DNA from: Prauserella flavalba
Lineage (GTDB): Bacteria; Actinomycetota; Actinomycetes; Mycobacteriales; Pseudonocardiaceae
Length of the DNA: 64,000 nt
Direction of reading: 5' to 3'
Assembly: GCF_003202235.1 (NCBI RefSeq)
Contig: NZ_MASU01000002.1
Coordinates: forward strand, 124,001-188,000
The translations under genes and the position numbers were made by a program. Every line of letters starts with the position of its first letter. The first letter of the stretch is position 1. Below the pieces are notes generated by a model, which was not told the DNA's origin, made no database searches, and worked only from the letters and a program-made list of their open reading frames with translations. Shown here piece after piece: positions 8,995-18,071 of the stretch.

Positions 8995-10014
8995 TTACGC
9001 GCCGAGTTCGTCCCGGACGACCTCGATGATCGTGTCCAGCTCGGTGTCGGTGAGCTCGGCGTGCACGGGCAGGGCCAGCGCCTCCTCGGTGACCTGCGAC
9101 GCGACACGGAAGTCGCGAGGGGACACCGAGGGCACCAGCCCCGCGTAGCGGTCGTGGTCGAAGACGAGGCGGGGATGGCAGACGGCGTTGGCGATGCCCC
9201 GCCCGGTGAGCGCCTCGGCCAGCTCGTCGCGCGAGAGCATCGCGTGCGGACCGATCAGCACGGTGTAGCGCTGCCAGACGTGCTCCCTGCCGGGCAGCCG
9301 CTTCGGCACGTCGAGGCCGGGGGTGCCGCGGAGGCCGTCGGTGAGCCGTTCGGCGTTGCGCTGCCGGGCGTCGGTGCGTGTCGTGTGCCGCATCAGTCTG
9401 CCGAGGCACACCGCCGCGGACAGCTCCGACAGCGTCGCGTGCCGTGCCTCGTCCCGCACGCGACCGGCCAGCTCGGCGTCGTCGGTGGTCACCACACCGC
9501 AGTCGGTCGCGGAGAAGCAGGCGAGCCCGGACGAGCCCGCCGGGCTGCCGGTGGCCTGCCCCGCGTCCTCGACCAGGCGTACCCCGGCCTCGGCCGCCAG
9601 CGCCCCGTGCTTGCCGAGGTCGGCGGGCTGGCCGAAGAGGTGCGCGGGCAGCAGCACCCGCGTCCGGCGCGTGATCCGGCAGCCCGCCTCGTCGGGGTCG
9701 AGCGCGAAGTCGTCGCGGGCGATGTCGGCGAAGCCCGCGCGGGCACCGGCCTCGATGATCGCGTCGAGCGTCGCCACGGAGGTCAACGGTGACGTCAGCA
9801 CCTCGTCGCCGGGCCGGAGATCGAGTGCCCCCAGGGTCGCGACCAGCGCCGCGAAGCCGCTCTGCACGGCGACGGCGTGCCGGGTGCCCGTCACAGCGGC
9901 GAAGTCCCGCTCGAACCGCTCCACCATCGGACCCCGGGAAATCCGACCCGATCGGAGTACCTCTGCCACGAACGGCTCGGCCTCACGGAGGTCGATCACG
10001 GAGAGCGGGATCAT
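8995..10014 (-). CDS. DegT/DnrJ/EryC1-fold protein lacking the PLP lysine
   Basis: A 339-residue member of the sugar-aminotransferase fold (DegT/DnrJ/EryC1/StrS), beginning MIPLSVIDLREAEPFVAEVL. Conserved family landmarks are present: SGRISRGPMVERFERDFA, SGFAALVATLGAL (phosphate-binding region) and VEDAGQ (Asp that contacts the PLP ring nitrogen). Where family members have ATK followed by a TTxEGG loop, this protein reads FSATDCGVVTTDD: the Schiff-base lysine is Asp and the loop is shortened. Compare pseC at 40301, which has FFATKNLTTAEGG. It may be a non-catalytic binding protein or use altered chemistry. Divergent from the AMP-ligase 52 bp away, suggesting joint function. Confidence 0.8.
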   Translation of the reverse strand: MIPLSVIDLREAEPFVAEVLRSGRISRGPMVERFERDFAAVTGTRHAVAVQSGFAALVATLGALDLRPGDEVLTSPLTSVATLDAIIEAGARAGFADIARDDFALDPDEAGCRITRRTRVLLPAHLFGQPADLGKHGALAAEAGVRLVEDAGQATGSPAGSSGLACFSATDCGVVTTDDAELAGRVRDEARHATLSELSAAVCLGRLMRHTTRTDARQRNAERLTDGLRGTPGLDVPKRLPGREHVWQRYTVLIGPHAMLSRDELAEALTGRGIANAVCHPRLVFDHDRYAGLVPSVSPRDFRVASQVTEEALALPVHAELTDTELDTIIEVVRDELGA

Positions 10015-10066
10015 GCGGTGCTTCTTCTTTCTCCGGTGCGGGGACGGGTAAGGTGATCGCCCGGCC

Positions 10067-11569
10067 ATGAAAGCAGCAACTCGGTCATGGGCCAACGGAA
10101 GAGTTGCCGTGGCAAACCGGATTCACCCGACCGCGCTCCTCTCCCGCGGCGCGGCGCACGGAGGTGTTGTGACCAGCCTGCTGGGCGCTGGCGCCCGACT
10201 CGTCGATGTCGCCGGCGACCGTTCACTGACCGGTCCCGAGCTCCTCGCCGAGGTGGCTCGTGTCGGCGAGGAGCTCGCCGCGTTGCCGGAGGGAGCGGTG
10301 TTCTCCCGCACGGCGGTCGACCTCGACAGCGTCCTGCGCTACCTCGGCGCGTTCGAGTCGGGGCGGGCCGTCGCACTGCTCGACCCCGTGCTCGACGGCG
10401 CGGCGCTCGGCCGGTACGTCTCCCGCTTCCGCCCCGCCGCGGTGCTCTCGGCTCCCGACGAACCGCCGCCACGCGGCTACACCGCCCGCGACGGGCACTG
10501 GGTGCGCGACGCACGCGACTGCGTCGCGCCGCACCCGGACCTGGCCGTGCTGCTGTCCACCAGCGGCACGACGGGGGAGCCGAAGTTCGTGCGCCTGTCG
10601 AGGTCCGCGCTGCTCGCCAACGCCGAGGCGATCGCGGCCACGCTGGGCATCGAGTGCACCGACGTCGCGCCGACGAGCCTGCCGCTGCACTACAGCTTCG
10701 GCCTCTCTGTGCTGAACTCCCACCTGGTGCGCGGGGCGACGGTGGTGATCGAGCCGTCCGGCGTCTTCCGCAAGCCCTTCTGGAACGCGGTGTCCGAGCA
10801 CCGGGTCACGTCACTGGCCGGCGTGCCCTACCACTACGAGCGCCTGCGGAGCATGGACTTCGACCCGGCGCCGTACCCGAGCCTGCGCACCCTGACCCAG
10901 GCGGGCGGCAAGCTGCGGACCGAGCTGGTGACCCACTTCCACGATGCGATGCGCGCCGTGGACGGCAGGCTCTTCGTGATGTACGGGCAGACCGAGGCGG
11001 GCCCGCGCATGTCGACCGTTCCGCCGGAACTGCTGCCCGAGAAGCTCGGCTCGGCGGGGCAGGCGCTGGAGGGCGGCTCCTTCAGCGTCCGCCGCGACGA
11101 CGGCGAGGAAACCACGCACCCGAAGATCGTCGGCGAGGTCGTCTACCGGGGACCCAACGTGATGATGGGCTACGCGGGCACCGAGGCCGAGCTCGCCCAC
11201 GGCGACGAGAACGGCGGCGTGCTGGCCACGGGCGACCTCGGCTACCTCGACGAGGACCGGTTCCTGTTCATCACCGGCAGGCTCAAACGGATCGGCAAGG
11301 TCTTCGGCAACCGCGTCAACCTCGACGACCTGGAGCAGGCCGTGCGCGGGACGGGCGCCGGGATCGAGGTGGTCGCCGCGGTCGCCGCCGACGACAAGAT
11401 CGTGCTGTTCGCGGAGGGCGCCGCGAGCGGAACGTGCCAGGACGTGTCGAGGGCGCTGGCCGACCTGATGCACCTGCACGCCAGCGGGTTCGACGTCCGC
11501 CCCATCGACCACATGCCGGTGCTGGCGAGCGGCAAGATCGACTACGCGGTGCTGGAGAGCGGCCTCTGA
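10067..11569 (+). CDS. AMP-forming acyl/aryl ligase (ANL superfamily)
   Basis: A 500-residue adenylate-forming enzyme. The ATP/phosphate loop is STSGTTGEPKFV (about residues 165-176), the adenine region MYGQTEAGPRM (about 305-315), the hinge GDLGYLDEDRFLFITGRLKR, and the C-terminal catalytic lysine lies in LASGKIDY near the end. It should activate a carboxylic acid as acyl-AMP and pass it to CoA, a carrier or an amine; no carrier protein gene is adjacent. The ATG at 10067 leaves 52 bp to the divergent lysine-less DegT protein, so both probably share a promoter region. Substrate cannot be read from sequence. Confidence 0.88.
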   Translation: MKAATRSWANGRVAVANRIHPTALLSRGAAHGGVVTSLLGAGARLVDVAGDRSLTGPELLAEVARVGEELAALPEGAVFSRTAVDLDSVLRYLGAFESGRAVALLDPVLDGAALGRYVSRFRPAAVLSAPDEPPPRGYTARDGHWVRDARDCVAPHPDLAVLLSTSGTTGEPKFVRLSRSALLANAEAIAATLGIECTDVAPTSLPLHYSFGLSVLNSHLVRGATVVIEPSGVFRKPFWNAVSEHRVTSLAGVPYHYERLRSMDFDPAPYPSLRTLTQAGGKLRTELVTHFHDAMRAVDGRLFVMYGQTEAGPRMSTVPPELLPEKLGSAGQALEGGSFSVRRDDGEETTHPKIVGEVVYRGPNVMMGYAGTEAELAHGDENGGVLATGDLGYLDEDRFLFITGRLKRIGKVFGNRVNLDDLEQAVRGTGAGIEVVAAVAADDKIVLFAEGAASGTCQDVSRALADLMHLHASGFDVRPIDHMPVLASGKIDYAVLESGL

Positions 11570-11638
11570 CACCCCGGCGAGCCCTGCGGCGCGCACGGGG
11601 TTAGCTTTGCCCGAAGTGTCCAAAGGCTGGGGCTGGGG

Positions 11639-13324
11639 GTGCTCGGGGTGGTCGCCGTCGCTGCAGGTCTCTGGCTCGCGCTCGGGATCTTCGTCGTCGC
11701 GGGCTGGAGCCGCGTCAACACCGACCGGGCGTGGCGGGCGGCCGCGCTCCTGCTCACCCTCGCGTTCGCGCTAGTGCACCAGCTGCTGTTCGCGACGGTC
11801 GCCGAGGACGCCTACCTGACGTTTCGCTACGCCCGCAACGTCGCCGACGGCTACGGCCCCGTGTTCAACCCCGGCGAGCGCGTCGAGGGCTACTCCAACT
11901 TCCTGTGGATGGTGCTGATCGCGCTGCCGAGGGCGATGTTCGGCGTCGACGTCGAACCGGCCGCGCCTGTGCTCGGCATCGCGTGCGCACTCGGCTGCGT
12001 GCTCGCCGCGTACTTCCTGGTCAACCGCATCATGCGCCTCGCGCAGCCCGACGGGCCCGGCCTGCCCGCGCTGGGCGTGGCCGCCGCCGTGGTGACCGCG
12101 GGTGCCAGCTCGCTCGCCGGCTACGGGCCCTCCGGGCTGGAGACACCGCTGTTCCTGCTGCTCACGCTGTGCGTGGTGCACGCACTCGCCGCGGGCCGTC
12201 CCGTGGTCGCCGGGGTGCTCGTCGCACTGACGGTGATGACAAGGCCCGAGGGACTGGTCGTCGCCGTGCTCGCCGGGGTGTGGCTGCTGGTGACCGCCCT
12301 GCGCAGCGGCACGACGAAGTGGGCGCCCGCGGGGTACGCCCTGGGGGCGCTCGTGCTGCTCGTGCCGTGGACCGCGTGGCGCGTCACCTACTACGGGCAC
12401 CTGCTGCCCAACTCGCTCGTCGCGTCCTCCGGCGGTTCGGTCGGCTCGATGCTGCGGCGCGGATGGGACTACCTCGCCGGGTTCGCCCTCGTCTACCAGG
12501 TGTTCCTGCTGCTGACGGCCGCCGCGATCGCGTTCCTGCTCAGCCGCAGGAGCTTCCCGAGGGCGCGCTCGCTGGCGTGGCTGGTGCTGGCGATCGCCGT
12601 GGCGCTCGCGGGCTACGCCGTCGCGGTCGGCGGGGACCGGCTGCCCTCATGGCGCCTGCTCGCACCCGTGCCGCCGCTGCTGACGGTGTTCGCGGCCGCC
12701 GCGTACGGCCTGTTCCTCGTCTCCCGCCCCGCCACCACGCCGTCGCCGCAGCCGAGGACCGAGCGGCTCACCGCGCGGCGCACCGTTCCCGTCGTGGCGC
12801 TCGCCGTGTGCGGGCTCTCGCTCGTGGTCAGCACCACGCATCCGGGGATGGTGCGTGCCATGCACGACTGGCGTGCCTCGATCCGGCAGCTCGCCGAGAC
12901 CGGCACCTGGCTCGGCGAGCGGCTCCCGCCGGGCACCGTGGTCAGCACCTACGCCAACGGCGCGTTGTCCTACCGCGCCGGACCTCGGCTCGTGGTGGTG
13001 GACGTGCTGGGACTGACCGACGAGCACATCGCGCGCCAGGGCGAGCGCATTCAGGCGGCCGGCATCGGCGGGCAGGTCGCCAGCGACTACGACTACGTGG
13101 TGAACGTCCGGATGCCCTCGGTGGCCGTCGACACGGCGGAGGGCTACACCGACCGGCAGCACTGCGGCATCAACCCGGCCTACGCGGGGCTCTACGAGGT
13201 GGCCACCTTCCGTAGGGAGGGCGAGCGGAAATGGATCTCGCTGTACGTCCGGCGCCCGCAGGCCGAGGTACTCGTGCCCCTGCTCGACGCCGACCCGCGC
13301 TACACGTACGTCCGCTGCGGCTAG
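11639..13324 (+). CDS. AftB-like GT-C membrane glycosyltransferase (first of three)
   Basis: A 561-residue polytopic membrane protein with about 10 TM segments. The first periplasmic loop carries an acidic motif (VAEDAYLTFRYARNVADG) followed by FNPGERVEGYSNFLW; later landmarks are SGLETPLF, RPEGLVV, YYGHLLPNSLV and VVVDVLGLTDEHIA. This pattern is shared with AftB, the terminal beta-1,2-arabinofuranosyltransferase that uses decaprenyl-phospho-arabinose, as I recall that family. A function in capping arabinan or another lipid-sugar-dependent transfer outside the membrane is inferred from similarity and location. The GTG at 11639 is the only sensible start close to TM1. Its stop overlaps the convergent HAD gene by 4 bp. 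Confidence 0.75.
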   Translation: MLGVVAVAAGLWLALGIFVVAGWSRVNTDRAWRAAALLLTLAFALVHQLLFATVAEDAYLTFRYARNVADGYGPVFNPGERVEGYSNFLWMVLIALPRAMFGVDVEPAAPVLGIACALGCVLAAYFLVNRIMRLAQPDGPGLPALGVAAAVVTAGASSLAGYGPSGLETPLFLLLTLCVVHALAAGRPVVAGVLVALTVMTRPEGLVVAVLAGVWLLVTALRSGTTKWAPAGYALGALVLLVPWTAWRVTYYGHLLPNSLVASSGGSVGSMLRRGWDYLAGFALVYQVFLLLTAAAIAFLLSRRSFPRARSLAWLVLAIAVALAGYAVAVGGDRLPSWRLLAPVPPLLTVFAAAAYGLFLVSRPATTPSPQPRTERLTARRTVPVVALAVCGLSLVVSTTHPGMVRAMHDWRASIRQLAETGTWLGERLPPGTVVSTYANGALSYRAGPRLVVVDVLGLTDEHIARQGERIQAAGIGGQVASDYDYVVNVRMPSVAVDTAEGYTDRQHCGINPAYAGLYEVATFRREGERKWISLYVRRPQAEVLVPLLDADPRYTYVRCG

Positions 13325-14136
13325 AACCAGCGCTCGAGGACCTGCGCCACGCCGTCCTCAGAGTTCGGCGCGGTGACCTCGTCGGCGGCCTCAAGCACCA
13401 CGGGATGCGCGTTGGCCATCGCGACGCCGTGACCGGCCCAGCGCAGCATCTCGATGTCGTTGGGCATGTCGCCGAACGCGATGGTGCCGTCCGAGTCGGC
13501 CCGCAGCCGCTGCGCGACCTCAGCGAGCCCGGTGGCCTTGGTGATCCCGTGCGCGGCCAGCTCGATCAGCCCGCCGCCGGAGGAGAAGGTGACGTCAACG
13601 GTGCCGTCGAGCACGGACCTGGCGGCCTCGGCCATCGCGTCCGAGGTCATCTTCGAGTGGCTGACCAGCAGTTTCACCGCCGCGTGCCCGAGCACCTCGG
13701 CCCTGGGCACGACCGCGCCCTCGCCGTCGCCCCACGGGTTGCGGTAGTCGGTCTCGATCACGAAGTTCTTCATGTCGCGGTCGACCGCGTGCGTGCCGAC
13801 GCGCTCGGCGGCGAGCCGGCAGCCGGGGATCGCACGGTCGAGTGCGTCGGCGACGTCGCTCAGCAGCACCGGGTCGAGCAGTCCGTGCACGTCGAGCACC
13901 CGGTCGGCGCCGATGTCGTAGAGGATCGCGCCGTTCGCGCACACGGCGTAGCCGGTGAGCCCGGCCTGCTCGGCGACCTGCGGGATCCACCTCGGCGGGC
14001 GCCCCGTGACGAGGACGACCGGCACCCCGTCGCCGACCGCCCTGCCGACCACGTCCACCGTGCGGTCGCTGAGGTGGGTGGCATTCGAGAGCAGGGTGCC
14101 GTCGACGTCGGAAGCGATCAACCGGGGTCTCTCCAC
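13321..14136 (-). CDS. HAD-superfamily Cof-type sugar phosphatase
   Basis: A 271-residue HAD hydrolase of the Cof/IIB type. Motif I is ASDVDGTLL (nucleophile Asp about residue 9), motif II LVTGRPPRW, motif III a conserved Lys in ITKATGLAEV, and motif IV FGDMPNDIEML. Such enzymes remove phosphate from sugar phosphates or related metabolites; the substrate is unknown. The GTG at 14136 gives the conserved VERPRLIASDVDGT start, but GGAGGT abuts it almost directly, so an upstream GTG at 14181 is an alternative. Divergent from the LLM oxidoreductase, and its stop codon overlaps the AftB-like gene. Confidence 0.88.
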   Translation of the reverse strand: MERPRLIASDVDGTLLSNATHLSDRTVDVVGRAVGDGVPVVLVTGRPPRWIPQVAEQAGLTGYAVCANGAILYDIGADRVLDVHGLLDPVLLSDVADALDRAIPGCRLAAERVGTHAVDRDMKNFVIETDYRNPWGDGEGAVVPRAEVLGHAAVKLLVSHSKMTSDAMAEAARSVLDGTVDVTFSSGGGLIELAAHGITKATGLAEVAQRLRADSDGTIAFGDMPNDIEMLRWAGHGVAMANAHPVVLEAADEVTAPNSEDGVAQVLERWF

Positions 14137-14203
14137 ACCTCCAGTTTCCCAGAGGGATGCCCGTGCACCCGCGTGTCGTACCCCACCGCTAGCGTGTGCT
14201 GGC

Positions 14204-15085
14204 GTGCGCGTTGGCATTGTGATTCTTCCCGAGGACCGGTGGTGGGCCGCCGAGCCCAAGTGGCGGGCGGCCGAGGAGTACGGCTTCGACCACGCTTGGA
14301 CCTACGACCATCTCGGCTGGAGAACGCTCGTCGACGGCCCCTGGTTCAGTGCCGTGCCCACGCTCAGCGCCGCCGCGATGGTCACGTCCCGTATCCGGCT
14401 GGGCACGTTCGTCGCGTCGCCGAACTTCCGTCATCCTGTGCCCTTCATGCGTGAGCTGATCACCCTCGACGACCTCTCCGACGGCCGGTTCCTGCTCGGC
14501 ATCGGCGCGGGCGGCATCGGCTACGACACACAGGTCCTTGGCGAGCCGGAGCTGACCGTCCGCCAGCGGGCCGACCGGTTCATCGAGTTCACCGAGGCGC
14601 TCGACGGGCTCCTGCGCACCGACGGCTACGACCACGACGGCGCGTTCTACGCCGCGAAGGGCGCACGCAACCTGCCAGGCCCGGTCCAGCGGCCGCGCCC
14701 GCCGTTCCTCGTCGCCGCGAACGGTCCCCGCATGATGGAGCTCGCCGCCCGGCTGGGTGACGGCTGGGTCACCACCGGCAAGGGCGGCGACACGCTGGAC
14801 GAGTGGTGGCACGGGGTCGGCGAGCTGACCTCGCGGTTCGAGGAGGCGCTCCAACTGCACGGACGCGACGGCGCCCAGGTCGACCGCTACCTGAGCCTCG
14901 ACGCCGCCCCGGTGTTCTCGCTGTCCAGCAAGGAGGCCTTCGCCGACGCGGCGGGCAGGGCGAAGGAACTGGGCTTCACCGACATCGTCGTGCACTGGCC
15001 GCGCAGCGGCACCCCGTACCAGGGCAGGGAGACCGTCCTGGAGGAGGTTGTCGACGAACTGCTCCCCGGGTTGCAGGGGCACTAG
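14204..15085 (+). CDS. Luciferase-like (LLM) flavin/F420-dependent oxidoreductase
   Basis: A 293-residue TIM-barrel protein of the bacterial luciferase / F420-dependent reductase superfamily. Visible features are the N-terminal strand VRVGIVILPE, YDHLGWRTLVDGPWF, the IRLGTFVASPNFRHPVPFMRE-like second region, LSDGRFLLGIGAG, and FLVAANGPRMMELAARLGDGW near residues 165-190, which is characteristic of the family. The cofactor is probably reduced F420, common in actinobacteria; the substrate is unknown. GTG start at 14204. No operon partner: glf begins 205 bp later beyond a nested inverted repeat. Confidence 0.85.
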   Translation: MRVGIVILPEDRWWAAEPKWRAAEEYGFDHAWTYDHLGWRTLVDGPWFSAVPTLSAAAMVTSRIRLGTFVASPNFRHPVPFMRELITLDDLSDGRFLLGIGAGGIGYDTQVLGEPELTVRQRADRFIEFTEALDGLLRTDGYDHDGAFYAAKGARNLPGPVQRPRPPFLVAANGPRMMELAARLGDGWVTTGKGGDTLDEWWHGVGELTSRFEEALQLHGRDGAQVDRYLSLDAAPVFSLSSKEAFADAAGRAKELGFTDIVVHWPRSGTPYQGRETVLEEVVDELLPGLQGH

Positions 15086-15098
15086 CCCGAACGGGTGA

Positions 15099-17066
<1,968 letters not shown>

Positions 17067-17070
<4 letters not shown>

Positions 17071-17999
17071 GTGAGACGACCGAGCGTGCCGAAGTGAGCA
17101 CCGAAGCCCCCGCAGGCAAGAAGGGTCCCATCGGGACAGTCTTCGGCGTGGTCAAGACCGCGCGCCCCCGGCAGTGGGTCAAGAACGTCCTCGTTCTGGC
17201 CGCGCCGTTCACGGCGGGGGAGATCGCCAACCTCAGTGTGCTGTTCGAGGCGCTGATCGCCTTCGTGGCGTTCTCGCTCGTGGCGTCCTCGGTCTACCTC
17301 ATCAACGACGCGGTTGACGTCGAGGCCGACCGCGCCCACCCGACCAAGCGCAATCGGCCGATCGCGGCCGGGATCGTGCCGATCCCGGTGGCTTACGTCT
17401 CCGCCGTCGGGTTCTTCGCGGCGGGCTGCGCGATCAGCCTCATCGCCGACTGGCGGCTGCTCGTCGTGCTGGTGATCTACGAGGCCATCCAGCTCGGCTA
17501 CTGCTTCGGCCTGAAGCACCAGCCGGTGGTGGACCTGGCGATCGTCGGCTCCGGCTTCCTGATGCGACTCATCGCGGGCGGTGTCGCCACCGGCATCGCG
17601 CTGTCGCAGTGGTTCCTGCTGGTCACGGCGTTCGGCTCGCTGTTCATGGTCGCGGGCAAGCGGTACGCCGAGATCATGCTTTTCGAGCGCACGGGAGCGA
17701 AGATCCGCTCGTCGCTGAAGAAGTACTCGGCGAGCTACCTGCGGTTCGTGTGGGCGACGTCCGCGGCGATCCTGATCATGTCGTACTCGCTCTGGGCGTT
17801 CGAGCAGCAGCAGCGCATGGACGGCACGGTGTGGAGCGTCATCTCGATGGTGCCGTTCGTGATCGCCGTGCTGCGCTACGCGGTGGACGTCGACGGCGGC
17901 AACGCGGGGGAGCCGGAGGAGATCGCCCTGCGCGACCGTGTCCTCCAGGTCCTCGGCGCCTCCTGGGTGATCACCCTGGTCTTCTCGTACTACCTCTGA
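17067..17999 (+). CDS. ubiA: Decaprenyl-phosphate phosphoribosyltransferase (UbiA family)
   Basis: A 310-residue polytopic UbiA-superfamily prenyltransferase that should transfer 5-phosphoribose from PRPP to decaprenyl phosphate, the first committed step to decaprenyl-phospho-arabinose. The Asp-rich motif NDAVDVEADRAHPTKRNRP (about residues 86-104) is in the expected cytoplasmic loop; ARPRQWVKNVLVLAAP at residues 32-47 is typical of this subgroup. A soluble N-terminal extension of about 30 residues precedes TM1. ATG at 17067 overlaps the PAP2 stop (ATGA). It ends just before a family A palindrome that separates it from the convergent emb gene. Confidence 0.93.
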
Positions 18000-18012
18000 G
18001 CCCCTGCTGATC

Positions 18013-18067
18013 GGCCCCCAAGGCCACCTTCGGTGCGTTGAGCGCAACAAAGGTGGCCTTGGGGGCC
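18013..18067. repeat. Palindrome family A, copy 2 (imperfect centre)
   Basis: 18-base arms (GGCCCCCAAGGCCACCTT at 18013-18030, matched at 18050-18067) around a 19-base imperfect centre. The 53-bp core is 18014-18066 with a TGA centre. It separates the convergent ubiA and emb genes and lies 5 bp beyond the emb stop. Its outer arm matches copy 5 at 60457 (CCCCCAAGG type) rather than copies 1, 3 and 4 (CAGTGAAGG type). Confidence 0.88.
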
Positions 18068-18071
18068 GTTT

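Noticed and set aside
8978-9409. N-terminal extension of the SARP regulator
   Set aside because: The extra codons are antisense-frame noise over the DegT-like gene; the conserved SARP start is at 8977.
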